NCBI RefSeq assembly: GCF_014692515.1
Contig: NZ_JACOIK010000003.1
Location: 248,001 to 312,000, forward strand
DNA length: 64,000 bases
Direction: 5' to 3'
DNA from: Sphingobacterium micropteri
Lineage (GTDB): Bacteria; Bacteroidota; Bacteroidia; Sphingobacteriales; Sphingobacteriaceae
Shown: positions 24,806 through 34,214 of the stretch, one piece after another
Layout: each line of letters opens with the position of its first letter
How positions within the stretch are numbered: position 1 is the first letter of the stretch
Translations under genes and position numbers: made by a program
The notes under the pieces: generated by a model
Told to the model about the DNA's origin: nothing
What the model saw: the letters and a program-made list of their open reading frames with translations, nothing else
The model's database searches: none

Positions 24806-26518
24806 ATGAAAACGAACTCAATAAGATATAATACAATATGGTGTCTGTTATTGACACTTTTTGTGGCTATTTCCTGTAAAAATGAGACAGGAGTTGAGCC
24901 TATCTATGACGGTATAAAAATGCGCGTCAGTCTAAGTAGTGGTTTTACGGTGGCTACAGGAAACAGTGGAGCTTTAAAATCAAAAGCTTCTACTTCTGTA
25001 GCTACAAAAAATACCGACGGTAAATTAGAAACACAGACCCAGATTATACCGCTCAGCAATGGATTAAACATTGTTGCAAAATTGGTACCGGAGCAACAAA
25101 CTGCACCTGTTGCTTTGAAACAGTCCGCAGGCGGCGGCCTCAAAGCTGCTGCTCAAGAAGTAAAAAGCACTTTGCCCATAGGTACCCAATATCGTTTACT
25201 GGTATACAATGCGACTGGTAATGAAGTAAAGCGGTTAGAAAAAACGGTAGACGCAAACTCCTCTTCGTTTGACGAATTCACCTTGGACGCGACAGGTACA
25301 ACAACGAACTATACATTTGTGGCCTATTCAGCGGGTACCGCGGCTCTTCCTGCGCTTGCGGCGAATAGTACGCTATCAAGTGCTATGGTGACTATCGGTA
25401 ATGAAAAGTTTATGCATTTTGTAGAGACTATAGCTCTAGGCTACGGTGCCAATGATTTAGAAGTTGTTCTGGCAAACAAACTGAGCGAAATCACGACGGT
25501 TCTTGATGGTCAGGGGATCGGTCTGAATTCTATAACAGGCGTGGGTAATTTTACTTTGAAGAACGCGACACATACTGGAGGCTCGTTAAAGCTATCCGAT
25601 GGGACGGTAACTTACACTGGATCCGCCCAAGATAAAGCAGTTTCTTTTCCCGCGATTTCAACAGGGTTAACAGAGGTAAGTAGTTTACCAACTGTATTGG
25701 CTCGTGACTTAACCACTACTAGCCTAGAGGTAGAGTATATTGAGATAGCGGGTCTGGGCAGGAGCGAATCATTTGTTGTACCAAATGTAAAGATTGAGCC
25801 CGGGGTGAAATACAATCTAGTATTGGAGCTGGATAAGGGGAATTGTATGTTTAATGTAAGCCCTGAGACTTTTACGCTTTCAAATACCCAAGCGGGATGT
25901 AGAATTCGTTTTTTAATATTGTTTACTTGGTTTAATTATAGTATTCCTCAGAACCAATGTTCTGGAGGTATCCCCTTAGTATATACCATGAGTTGGGCAA
26001 CTCCTAACAATGGTGAAACGATTGGACGCGTATACGAATTTGCACCGACTGCGAATGCAGGTGTCGTCATGAATATTACAAGTTTGGATAATTCGTTCAA
26101 TATGGCCATTAATGATCCAGCTGACGATCAAAACACGGCAAATCGGAAGATAGCAACAAAGGAGATCCAGTTTCAGGGTACAGGGGCTAATGGTCGTAAT
26201 GTCCGGTTTGCCGGTGGAGGAGGTTACCACGGAGATGGTACCATTCCTAATGTATGGGATATTACGAATGGTACAGCAGACAATCCTGTTCTTCGAGTTA
26301 GTGTGTCAGCGTCGGGTGTCGTGAGTATAACGGGTCGTAAGAGCAATAGTGATTTGACTCAATATCCGATGGAGTTATTTAATAGCACATCTTTTAATAC
26401 TGTGACTTGGTTGACCAGTGGCACCACCAACAACAAAGTAACAATAACGCAAACAGTTAGCGGACCTACTTATATCAATGGTCAAGTGACCGGAAAACGA
26501 ATTGCCGCTTGTAATTAA
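24806..26518 (+). CDS. Fimbrillin-like surface lipoprotein
   Basis: The 570-residue protein has a lipoprotein signal with the lipobox LFVAIS|C at about residue 24, so it should be lipid-anchored. The N-terminal domain follows the fimbrillin layout: MRVSLSSGF, THR/SER-rich segments, PIGTQYRLLVYNATGNEV (a signature of fimbrillin-like proteins), YTFVAYSAGTAALP and VVLANKLSEITTVLDGQG. The C-terminal region is rich in Asn, Gly and Thr (RFAGGGGYHGDGTIPNVWDI, VVSITGRKSNSD) and resembles a lectin- or Ig-like tip. It may be a pilus subunit or adhesin. No usher or other Mfa/Fim partner genes are visible, apart from the OmpA protein that follows. Confidence 0.75.
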   Translation: MKTNSIRYNTIWCLLLTLFVAISCKNETGVEPIYDGIKMRVSLSSGFTVATGNSGALKSKASTSVATKNTDGKLETQTQIIPLSNGLNIVAKLVPEQQTAPVALKQSAGGGLKAAAQEVKSTLPIGTQYRLLVYNATGNEVKRLEKTVDANSSSFDEFTLDATGTTTNYTFVAYSAGTAALPALAANSTLSSAMVTIGNEKFMHFVETIALGYGANDLEVVLANKLSEITTVLDGQGIGLNSITGVGNFTLKNATHTGGSLKLSDGTVTYTGSAQDKAVSFPAISTGLTEVSSLPTVLARDLTTTSLEVEYIEIAGLGRSESFVVPNVKIEPGVKYNLVLELDKGNCMFNVSPETFTLSNTQAGCRIRFLILFTWFNYSIPQNQCSGGIPLVYTMSWATPNNGETIGRVYEFAPTANAGVVMNITSLDNSFNMAINDPADDQNTANRKIATKEIQFQGTGANGRNVRFAGGGGYHGDGTIPNVWDITNGTADNPVLRVSVSASGVVSITGRKSNSDLTQYPMELFNSTSFNTVTWLTSGTTNNKVTITQTVSGPTYINGQVTGKRIAACN

Positions 26519-26586
26519 ACCTCTTTAGCGCTCTCCCGTGTCTGCGCCGAGGCATAGCAAGATAGGAACGTAATAACACTTAATAA

Positions 26587-26609
26587 AAGTCCCCCTTTTG
26601 GGGGGACTT
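26587..26609. terminator. Hairpin between the fimbrillin-like and OmpA genes
   Basis: AAGTCCCCC pairs perfectly with GGGGGACTT around the loop TTTTG. There is no clear T-run on the plus strand, so it may act as a partial terminator or an mRNA-stabilising hairpin before the OmpA gene starts at 26643. Confidence 0.6.
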
Positions 26610-26642
26610 CACTAAAATAAGACAATCAGAAATTAACGATAG

Positions 26643-27866
26643 ATGAAGAATTTTATAATAATATCACTGTTCGCTTTAGGTGGCACCGGTGCTATACAAG
26701 CACAATCGGTACCGGTAAAGCATGATACCACCGTAACGGTTTCAACCGACCGTTATCAAGCCATCACCAATCGCTTTGGTGACAATTGGATTTTTGGTGC
26801 TGGTGCCGGTGCGTCGATATTTTTTGGCGATCACGACAAGCAAGCTAAGTTCAACGAACGTTTGGCGGCTCATTATTCCGCTTATTTAGGTAAGTGGTTT
26901 AGCCCGGGGTTGGGTGTTCGTGCCGGAGGTAGTTTCGGAAAAATCAAAGGACTGACCCAAAACGCACCATGGATGACATCCGGTGTGCATTCTACTGGCG
27001 AGCGTTACGACGGCAAGCCGTGGGATGACTACTGGTTAGAACATCAGGAATTTAACGCTTTTCATATTTATGGAGATGCGCTCTTTAACCTCACGAATAT
27101 TTTCGGAGGTTACAAAGAACGTTTTTACAACATCAGTCCGTATGTGGGCTTGGGTTGGATGGTGACTAACGACGAACCTAAACAGGGTGAAGTAAGCGCT
27201 AATATTGGTATCTATAATACGTTCCGTTTAGCGAATGCATTGGATTTAACGTTGGACCTTCGAGGAGTGATGTTCAATGATCGTTTTGATGGCGAGGTTG
27301 GGAATCGTAAACAGGATGGCCAGGCAAGCGCATTGTTGGGCTTGGCTTATAAGTTCAACAAGCGTGGTTGGGACAAACCATCGACGATAGTTGTTGAAAC
27401 CAACTATGATGAAACTCTCCTGAACGAACTGCGTGATCGCGTTGCAAAATTAGCTGCAGATAACGAAGCGTTGAAACGCCAGTTGGCAAATGCCAAAGGA
27501 GATGTGATCACAGATGTTCAGTTTAAAGACAGAATATTGGCTGCGCCAATTCTGCTGACATTTACGATTGACACTTGGGAAGTACGCAATGAAGCACGTG
27601 TAAACCTTGGATTTTTTGCGGAGACCATAAAAAAAGCTAACAAAGACGTGGTTTATACCATCACGGGCTATGCGGATAAAGGAACCGGTACGCCGGCTCG
27701 TAATGAACTGTTGAGTCGTAACCGCGCAGAAGCGATCAAGAAAGTCTTGGTAGAAGAATTTGGTGTCGATCCATCACAATTGCGTACGGAGCATGAGGGC
27801 GGTGTCGAGAATATGTATTATGACGATCCACGTTTGAGCCGTGCGGTGATTGTTATCGGTAAATAA
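26643..27866 (+). CDS. OmpA-family outer-membrane protein
   Basis: The 407-residue protein has a signal peptide (residues 1-20, ending AIQAQ) and an N-terminal beta-barrel domain of about 220 residues (FGDNWIFGAGAGASIFFGD, ISPYVGLGWMVTND). A coiled-coil linker (LLNELRDRVAKLAADNEALK) comes next. The C-terminal OmpA domain has the peptidoglycan-binding block VVYTITGYADKGTGTPARNE followed by LLSRNRAEAIKKVL and LSRAVIVIG. It should anchor the outer membrane to the cell wall. It follows the fimbrillin-like gene and precedes the exopolysaccharide locus, so it may help hold surface structures in place. Confidence 0.9.
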   Translation: MKNFIIISLFALGGTGAIQAQSVPVKHDTTVTVSTDRYQAITNRFGDNWIFGAGAGASIFFGDHDKQAKFNERLAAHYSAYLGKWFSPGLGVRAGGSFGKIKGLTQNAPWMTSGVHSTGERYDGKPWDDYWLEHQEFNAFHIYGDALFNLTNIFGGYKERFYNISPYVGLGWMVTNDEPKQGEVSANIGIYNTFRLANALDLTLDLRGVMFNDRFDGEVGNRKQDGQASALLGLAYKFNKRGWDKPSTIVVETNYDETLLNELRDRVAKLAADNEALKRQLANAKGDVITDVQFKDRILAAPILLTFTIDTWEVRNEARVNLGFFAETIKKANKDVVYTITGYADKGTGTPARNELLSRNRAEAIKKVLVEEFGVDPSQLRTEHEGGVENMYYDDPRLSRAVIVIGK

Positions 27867-27940
27867 TAAAGGTCGGGACGTATTCATCTTGAATGGGTAC
27901 GCCCCAATCAAATTTCGATAGTGTAGATGGTTATTTGAGA

Positions 27941-29155
27941 ATGGAAATCTTACTTGTTGTTGGTTGTTTTGTCGTTGCCCTGCTGTTGAGCAGGGGCATG
28001 ATTCCCGTCATTATGTTAGTGACATACAAAAAGCGTCTTTTCGACCCTGTCAACGACCGTAAGGTACATAATAAATGTATTATTCCTCGTTTAGGGGGCG
28101 TTATTTTTGTACCTATACAATGTTTTCTGTTTGTTGTTGCGTTGGTTTTTGCGGTCAAAATAGCGCATATCGAAATGAACGTCCAATCTTGGGTATTTCT
28201 TCCAAGTTTTATGATGCTATTGTGTGGTTTGGGGATGCTGTTTATGGTGGGCGTTGTTGACGATTTGATAGGAGTGAGCTACAAATGGAAATTTGTCGTA
28301 CAAATTTGTGCGGCGAGTTTTTTTCCTCTTTCCGGGCTATGGATCAATGATCTGTATGGTTTAGGTCTCCTCGTTTCGCTTCCCGCCTGGGTAGGGATGC
28401 CATTGACGATGTTTATTGTTGTTTTGATTATCAATGCCATTAACCTTATTGACGGATTGGATGGACTTTGTTCCGGTGTCGTGGCGATGGGATGTATGGT
28501 ATTGGGGGCTTTGTTTATGTATTACGGTGCGTGGTGGCATACGTTGTTTGCATTTATTACCGTAGGTGTGTTAATCCCTTTTTTCTACTATAATGTATTT
28601 GGTGCTACTCGTCGTCGTCGTCGAATTTTTATGGGTGATACCGGCAGTATGACGCTAGGGTATTCGATGGCTTTTCTGGCCATTAGTTTCGCGATGAATA
28701 ATCCATATGTAAAGCCTTTTTCCGAAGGTGCGATTGTGGTTGCATTTTCTACACTGATTATTCCTGTTATGGACGTGGCACGTGTGATGTTTATACGTTG
28801 GCGAAAAGGAAAGCCTGTCTTCAAACCAGATCGTAACCATTTGCACCACAAATTCCTGCGGATGGGCATGTCCCATCGAACAGCCATGCTATCCATATTA
28901 GGCTTGGTGTTGTTTTTTAGTGCTTTTAATATCCTGATGGTGGAAATGATCAGTAATAATATTGTGATTCTCTGCGATGTGGCGTTGTGGTTAGGGATGC
29001 ATGGAGTATTTGAAAGGATGGAGAAAAGATATATACAAAAGCAGGCAATGGTGACTTCCCAATCGACATCGCTTACACAAGTTTACAGAACGGAAAGCAA
29101 AATGAAGCTTAAGGAAGGGGTTGCGCTACAGGGAGGGGATGCCTATGTGCAATAA
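27941..29155 (+). CDS. WecA/MraY-family undecaprenyl-phosphate sugar-1-phosphate transferase
   Basis: This is an inner-membrane transferase that loads the first sugar-1-phosphate onto undecaprenyl phosphate. It probably starts the repeat unit of the exopolysaccharide encoded downstream. The start MEILLVVGCFVVALLLSRGM at 27941 begins with a membrane segment; the ATG at 27893 adds 16 hydrophilic residues. The conserved blocks are VHNKCIIPRLGGVIF, GVVDDLIGVSYKWKFVVQ, NAINLIDGLDGLCSGV, FMGDTGSMTLGYSMAFL and the HxHHK-type loop KPDRNHLHHKFLRMGMSHR. About 11 membrane segments are visible. The final 50 residues are hydrophilic and unremarkable. Confidence 0.92.
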   Translation: MEILLVVGCFVVALLLSRGMIPVIMLVTYKKRLFDPVNDRKVHNKCIIPRLGGVIFVPIQCFLFVVALVFAVKIAHIEMNVQSWVFLPSFMMLLCGLGMLFMVGVVDDLIGVSYKWKFVVQICAASFFPLSGLWINDLYGLGLLVSLPAWVGMPLTMFIVVLIINAINLIDGLDGLCSGVVAMGCMVLGALFMYYGAWWHTLFAFITVGVLIPFFYYNVFGATRRRRRIFMGDTGSMTLGYSMAFLAISFAMNNPYVKPFSEGAIVVAFSTLIIPVMDVARVMFIRWRKGKPVFKPDRNHLHHKFLRMGMSHRTAMLSILGLVLFFSAFNILMVEMISNNIVILCDVALWLGMHGVFERMEKRYIQKQAMVTSQSTSLTQVYRTESKMKLKEGVALQGGDAYVQ

Positions 29156-29223
29156 ACATAAGAACGCTGACCATGCGCTAGGGCAAATGCAATTTGCTTC
29201 TCGGCATTTGTAAAAGAATATAT

Positions 29224-29254
29224 GAAGCCTGTCTGCGTGACGCAGACAAGCTTC
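29224..29254 (+). promoter_or_regulatory. Hairpin upstream of the exopolysaccharide epimerase gene
   Basis: GAAGC (29224-29228) and TGTCTGCG (29230-29237) pair with CGCAGACA (29241-29248) and GCTTC (29250-29254), giving a 13-pair stem with one mismatch. There is no T-run after it. It lies 27 bases before the epimerase start, next to a second small inverted repeat (CAAATGC...GCATTTG, about 29184-29210). It may be a processing, attenuation or antitermination site. Confidence 0.45.
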
Positions 29255-29280
29255 AATACCATTAAAGAACAATTATATAG

Positions 29281-30246
29281 ATGAAAATTATACTGATCGG
29301 TGGTTCAGGCTTTGTAGGTACGCATTTAATAGATAGGCTGTTGGAAGTTTCTGGTCTAGAAGTATTGAATATCGATAAAAATAACAGCGAGAAATATCCA
29401 GAATTGACACGCATAGGAAATGTGATGGATTGGCAAACGCTAGTGCATCATTCCAAAGGCGGTGATGTGGTGGTGCTGTTGGCAGCGGAACATCGTGATG
29501 ACGTAAGTCCTGTGTCGCTATATTATGATATCAATGTGGAGGGCATGCGGAATACGTTGAAAGCGATGGAAGTTAACGATATCAAGCGATTGGTTTTTAC
29601 CAGTTCGGTGGCCGTGTATGGATTAGATAAAGACAATCCCGGTGAGGATGCCGCTATAGATGCTTTTAATGACTATGGGAAGAGTAAGTGGCAGGCAGAA
29701 CAGGTACTAGATGTGTGGCATCGTAACCATCCTGATTGGAATATCAATATTATACGTCCTACAGTCATTTTCGGCGAAGGAAACCGTGGCAATGTATATA
29801 ATTTATTGAAACAGATTGCTAGTGGCAAGTTTTTGATGATAGGAAAGGGGAATAATAAGAAGTCCATGTCTTACATCGGTAATATCGTAGCATTTATCTG
29901 GTTTTTGATTGAACAGAAAAAAAATGGTTATGAGGTGTATAATTATGTCGATAAGCCGGACTTCACCACCAACGACTTGGTCCGTCATACCGGCCAGATT
30001 TTAAAGAAAAAAATCCCGACAATTCGGATTCCCTATTGGCTGGGTATGTTTGGGGGGTATGGGTTTGATGTGTTGGCATTTATCACACGCAAAAAGCTAA
30101 ACATCAGCTCGGTTCGGGTGAAGAAGTTTTGTGCAGTGACACAGTTTTCATCGAGTAAGGCGATGGCGTCGGGGTTTGTTCCACCGTATACCATGGAGCA
30201 GGGGCTGAGGAATATGTTGGAAGAGGAATTTGGACATAAAAATTAG
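29281..30246 (+). CDS. NAD-dependent sugar epimerase/dehydratase
   Basis: This 321-residue short-chain dehydrogenase/reductase of the extended type starts with the NAD-binding motif MKIILIGGSGFVGTHL. It continues with VVLLAAEHRDDVSP, FTSSVAVYGLDKDNP and the catalytic YxxxK as DYGKSKWQAE, then RPTVIFGEGNRGNVYNLL. It probably makes or remodels a nucleotide sugar for the exopolysaccharide. The exact reaction (4-epimerase, reductase or dehydratase) cannot be read from the sequence. It is the first gene after the hairpin at 29224-29254. Confidence 0.87.
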   Translation: MKIILIGGSGFVGTHLIDRLLEVSGLEVLNIDKNNSEKYPELTRIGNVMDWQTLVHHSKGGDVVVLLAAEHRDDVSPVSLYYDINVEGMRNTLKAMEVNDIKRLVFTSSVAVYGLDKDNPGEDAAIDAFNDYGKSKWQAEQVLDVWHRNHPDWNINIIRPTVIFGEGNRGNVYNLLKQIASGKFLMIGKGNNKKSMSYIGNIVAFIWFLIEQKKNGYEVYNYVDKPDFTTNDLVRHTGQILKKKIPTIRIPYWLGMFGGYGFDVLAFITRKKLNISSVRVKKFCAVTQFSSSKAMASGFVPPYTMEQGLRNMLEEEFGHKN

Positions 30247-30277
30247 TACTGTTTTGGGATCAATAAACATATTACAA

Positions 30278-31264
30278 GTGAAGAAACCACGGACAGTTAC
30301 TTATTTCGGGCTGGATCTTTTTAAGTTCTTGATGGCGATTTGTGTTGTAGCGATTCATACACATCCTGCTGGAACCGACGGTACAGGATTTATTTTCAAA
30401 ATGTATGATTCATTTTTAAAGATTGCCGTTCCATTCTTTTTTTTTACGTCGGGATATCTCTTGGCACATAAACTAAGCGATGATTATCAGCTTAACGAAA
30501 CAGTGATTACCGGCTTTATCAAGAAATTAGTTAAACTCTATCTTATCTGGACATTGATTTATATGCCTTTGACCCTTTATGGGTTGTCTTTAGATGGGGA
30601 ATTAAGCCTAAAAGGCGCTGCAATAACCTTGAGGAACATACTTTTCAAAGGAGAGAATTATTTCTCGTGGCCCTTATGGTATATGTTATCATTGGTCTAT
30701 TTTGGTTTATTATTGTGGATTTCCAATCGGTTTAAATGGCGTTATGAAATTTTGTTGATTATTACGATACTGATTTATGTGTTGAATTTTGTCAATGTCA
30801 ATTTCTTAGGGGTTAGTTATCTAGATACTTTAAAGAAGGTATTTGGTACCACTCGGATTTTTTCTGGATTCGTTTTTATTGCTCTCGGTTTATTTATTTA
30901 TCAAAGAACATTGAAGTCCAGATTTTGGTGGGCAATTTTAGCACTTGCAATAACATTATATATAGGCACGTTGAGTATTCCATTGCTATCTGATCTTATG
31001 GTAATCGGGGCTGCCATAGCAATATTTTTTATCGGTTGTAATATCACATCAGATAATAAAGCTATCAGCTCATTTTTCAGAAAAATCAGTATAGTTATGT
31101 TTTTTACACATATGTACTTCTACTTTCTATATATATCTTTTGTTCCCAAAGATCTGCATATACAAATGGGAGGGTTTTTATTTTCACTGCTAGCTACCTT
31201 GTTTTTGGGAGATCTTGTTATCAAATATGGTGATAAAGTAAATATCCTTAAAACAATCTTTTGA
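30278..31264 (+). CDS. Acyltransferase 3 family membrane protein
   Basis: This inner-membrane protein has about ten hydrophobic segments and the opening RTVTYFGLDLFKFLMAICVV followed by AIHTHP. That is the layout of the OafA/WecH acyltransferase-3 family, where the His is active. These enzymes add acetyl or succinyl groups to surface polysaccharides. The GTG at 30278 gives 328 residues. A TTG at 30230 would overlap the epimerase gene by 17 bases and is an alternative. It probably decorates the exopolysaccharide made by the neighbouring glycosyltransferases. Confidence 0.85.
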   Translation: MKKPRTVTYFGLDLFKFLMAICVVAIHTHPAGTDGTGFIFKMYDSFLKIAVPFFFFTSGYLLAHKLSDDYQLNETVITGFIKKLVKLYLIWTLIYMPLTLYGLSLDGELSLKGAAITLRNILFKGENYFSWPLWYMLSLVYFGLLLWISNRFKWRYEILLIITILIYVLNFVNVNFLGVSYLDTLKKVFGTTRIFSGFVFIALGLFIYQRTLKSRFWWAILALAITLYIGTLSIPLLSDLMVIGAAIAIFFIGCNITSDNKAISSFFRKISIVMFFTHMYFYFLYISFVPKDLHIQMGGFLFSLLATLFLGDLVIKYGDKVNILKTIF

Positions 31265-31270
31265 TACGGT

Positions 31271-32800
31271 ATGGGAGAGAGAGCAGGTTTTATGGCGAAG
31301 AATACGATCGCATTATATTTTAGAATGCTCTTTACGTTGGGTGTTGGTCTCTATTGTTCAAGAGTCGTTCTTAATATACTGGGTATAGATGATTTTGGGA
31401 TTTATAACATTGTGGGAGGCGTAATCGGTATGTTGGCATTTATCAATAGTTCTATGGCAGGTGCCACACAACGGTTTCTGACTTTTGAGCTTGGCAAATC
31501 GAATAAATTCGTTTTGACGAAGACTTTCAATCTGAGTATTACGATTCATATACTTATTGCGGCTGTAATTCTTGTCTTGACAGAGACCATCGGTTTATGG
31601 TTGGTATATAATAAATTGGTTATTCCCACGGATAGACTGGATACAGCCCTGTGGGTTTTTCATTCTTCCGTATTGGCTTCTGCGATTGGCATTATTACAG
31701 TGCCCTATGTAGCCATTATTAATGCGCACGAGAAGATGAATATTTTTGCTTACATATCCATTTTAGAAGTCGTTTTGCGATTGGGGATTGTCTTTTTACT
31801 GCCTCTGTTTCCGATGGACAAACTCCAGCTTTATGGGATTTTGACCTGCGCAGTTTCTGTTGTTACATTTTTGGTTTATTTCTTTATATGTACGAAATTA
31901 TTTGAAGAGGCTAGAGTAAGGAGGCTTATCTGGGACAGCAGGCTATTTAAACGGATGATTGTTTTTTCGGGATGGGTATTGAACGGAAACTTAGCAGTAG
32001 TTGGATACACACAAGGGGTTAGTATATTGCTTAATTTATTTTTTGGTCCTGCTGTGAATGCCGCCAGAGGGATTGCTACGCAAGTGCAAAATGCTGTGAA
32101 TAATTTCTCCTATAATTTCCAGCGAGCGATGAATCCGCAGATTATAAAGAGTTATGCTGCAAATGATCTGGAGAGAATGCACAGACTGATTTATTCTAGT
32201 ACCAAGATCACTTTCTTCTTACTTTTTATAGTGTGTATACCTATTTATTTTGACACTCATTTTGTCCTGTTAAAATGGTTAAAACAGATTCCTCCGCATA
32301 CCGTTGTGTTTGTCCAATTATCGCTATTAATAAGTTTAGTATCCTCGTTAAGTTATTCGTTAATCGTAGCTATCCATTCTTACGGAGACATCAAGCGGTT
32401 TCAATTGTGGGAAGGGACCATACTCTTGATGATTCTTCCGGCAAGTTATGTTTTATTAAAGAACGGGTATCCGGCGGAATCGACATTAATAATCCATTTA
32501 TTATTCAGTATAGTCGCGCAAGTGGCTAGGGTGTTGATAGTGAGAAAAGCAGTTAAATTTCATCTTTCAGAATATTTCCATAAGGTGATTTTCAAAATTA
32601 TTATAACAGTTCCTTTCTGTTTGATTGTCCCTTTTTTGATTAATGAGAATATGGATTCGGGCTGGTTAAGACTGGGCATAATGACAACAGCTTCTATATT
32701 TTCCGTTTGTTGCTTCGGCTATTTACTGGCTTTAGGAAAGGATGAAAAGATCGTGATACATTATTTGTTCAATAAAATTATTTTGGGAAAAACAGTATAG
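31271..32800 (+). CDS. Wzx-like polysaccharide flippase
   Basis: The 509-residue protein has 12-14 predicted membrane segments and no soluble domain. The opening NTIALYFRMLFTLGVGLYCS and the following NIVGGVIGMLAFINSSMAGA are typical of polysaccharide transporters in the MOP superfamily. Wzx moves the lipid-linked repeat unit to the periplasmic face for Wzy to polymerise. It sits between an acyltransferase and the first glycosyltransferase, 6 bases from each. A role in another lipid-linked glycan is possible but less likely in this context. Confidence 0.9.
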   Translation: MGERAGFMAKNTIALYFRMLFTLGVGLYCSRVVLNILGIDDFGIYNIVGGVIGMLAFINSSMAGATQRFLTFELGKSNKFVLTKTFNLSITIHILIAAVILVLTETIGLWLVYNKLVIPTDRLDTALWVFHSSVLASAIGIITVPYVAIINAHEKMNIFAYISILEVVLRLGIVFLLPLFPMDKLQLYGILTCAVSVVTFLVYFFICTKLFEEARVRRLIWDSRLFKRMIVFSGWVLNGNLAVVGYTQGVSILLNLFFGPAVNAARGIATQVQNAVNNFSYNFQRAMNPQIIKSYAANDLERMHRLIYSSTKITFFLLFIVCIPIYFDTHFVLLKWLKQIPPHTVVFVQLSLLISLVSSLSYSLIVAIHSYGDIKRFQLWEGTILLMILPASYVLLKNGYPAESTLIIHLLFSIVAQVARVLIVRKAVKFHLSEYFHKVIFKIIITVPFCLIVPFLINENMDSGWLRLGIMTTASIFSVCCFGYLLALGKDEKIVIHYLFNKIILGKTV

Positions 32801-32806
32801 ATAATT

Positions 32807-33787
32807 ATGAAAAAGAAAGTTTCCATTATCATACCTATCTATAGTGCCGAGACATATATAGCTTCTTGTGTACAGAGTCTGTTTGACCAAACCTTAGCTG
32901 ATATCGAGTATATATTTGTTGACGATTGTAGTCTGGATGATAGTATATCTATCCTGAAACGGATTTTAGAGGATTATCCTGCTCGAAAAGGGCATGTAAA
33001 AATTATACAACACAAAGAAAACAGAGGGGTCGCGACGACCAGAAATACAGGGTTGGACAATGCCACAGGAAAATATATAGGTTGGGTAGATGCCGATGAC
33101 TGGATTGAGCCGGATATGTTTGAAAAGATGTACAACAGTGCTGAATCAAAGCAAGCTGATTTAGTTTGGTGTAATTTCAGGATGACTTTCACGGATTCGA
33201 GTTACGAAAATCAACAGCAGGTAGCGGAAGATTCCAAGGTCTATTTATTGTCTCTGATAAAAGGAGAAATGCAGGGCATGCTTTGGAACAAGCTCATCAG
33301 GAGAGAAATATTTTTGGAAAATCAGATCCGTTTTTTAGATGAGAATAATCTAGGTGAAGATAGGAATGTACTTATCAAGGTATTGTTTTATTGTAATAAC
33401 ATCATTCATCTAGAAGAACTACTTTATCATTATATGCAGTTCAATATAGGGGCAATCACTAGAGATATGACCCCCCGCAGAGTATATGAAGAAATAAATA
33501 ATACTCGGGATATCGTATGTTTTCTCCGGGAGAAAAATGTCAGTTGGATACCTGATAGCGACCTCCAAAATTTTATGTTTAGGAGCAAACGTAAGTTGTT
33601 ATATACGACAGACTTAATTCATTTTGAGAAATGGGCTAATATTTTTCCAGAATCCAACAGGTTACTCTATAAGAGTTACCTGGGGATGAGACATAAAATA
33701 GTCGGTTTTCTTGCTATTTATAAAATAAAGGGTCCCCTAAGGTTATGGATTAATATTAAAAAACGATATCAAACGAGTAAAACTTAA
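32807..33787 (+). CDS. GT2-family glycosyltransferase
   Basis: The 326-residue GT-A fold enzyme opens SIIIPIYSAETYIASCVQSL and has the nucleotide-binding VDDCSLDDS, the NRGVATTRNTGL block and the DxD-type WVDADDW. It should add one sugar to the growing repeat unit at the cytoplasmic membrane face. The other GT2 in the locus (36446) is similar in layout, suggesting an old duplication. Donor and acceptor are unknown. Confidence 0.92.
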   Translation: MKKKVSIIIPIYSAETYIASCVQSLFDQTLADIEYIFVDDCSLDDSISILKRILEDYPARKGHVKIIQHKENRGVATTRNTGLDNATGKYIGWVDADDWIEPDMFEKMYNSAESKQADLVWCNFRMTFTDSSYENQQQVAEDSKVYLLSLIKGEMQGMLWNKLIRREIFLENQIRFLDENNLGEDRNVLIKVLFYCNNIIHLEELLYHYMQFNIGAITRDMTPRRVYEEINNTRDIVCFLREKNVSWIPDSDLQNFMFRSKRKLLYTTDLIHFEKWANIFPESNRLLYKSYLGMRHKIVGFLAIYKIKGPLRLWINIKKRYQTSKT

Positions 33788-33792
33788 ATATA

Positions 33793-34212
33793 ATGAGTAA
33801 AATAATAGGGTATACCACCGGCGTTTTTGATTTATTTCATATCGGACATCTGAATATTTTGAAGAAGGCCAAGGAACATTGTGACTATTTAGTCGTTGGG
33901 GTTACGATTGATGAATTGGTGGAATATAAAAATGTAAAAGCAGTAATTCCTTATGATGAAAGAAAGGGTATTGTGGAATCAATAAAATATGTTGACCAAG
34001 TCGTTCCCCAAACTAATATGGATAAAATGGAGGCTTGGAAAGAGTTGCGATTTAATAGAATGTTTGTAGGAAGTGATTGGAAAGGAACGGATAAGTGGGA
34101 TAGGTATGAAAAAGAATTTGCCAAAGTAGGCGTAGAGATTATCTACTTTCCGTATACAAAAGGAACCTCATCAACCCGTTTGAGAGAAGTATTACAAAAA
34201 ATTACGAGATAA
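33793..34212 (+). CDS. TagD-like cytidylyltransferase
   Basis: The 139-residue protein has the nucleotidyltransferase HxGH motif in TTGVFDLFHIGHLNILKKA, the IPYDER motif and a C-terminal KGTSSTRLREVL. This is the layout of glycerol-3-phosphate cytidylyltransferase and its relatives, which make CDP-activated glycerol, ribitol or ethanolamine-like groups. Together with the following HIT and LicD genes, it suggests that the exopolysaccharide carries a phosphodiester-linked group. The group itself is not identifiable from this sequence. Confidence 0.85.
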   Translation: MSKIIGYTTGVFDLFHIGHLNILKKAKEHCDYLVVGVTIDELVEYKNVKAVIPYDERKGIVESIKYVDQVVPQTNMDKMEAWKELRFNRMFVGSDWKGTDKWDRYEKEFAKVGVEIIYFPYTKGTSSTRLREVLQKITR

Positions 34213-34214
34213 TA

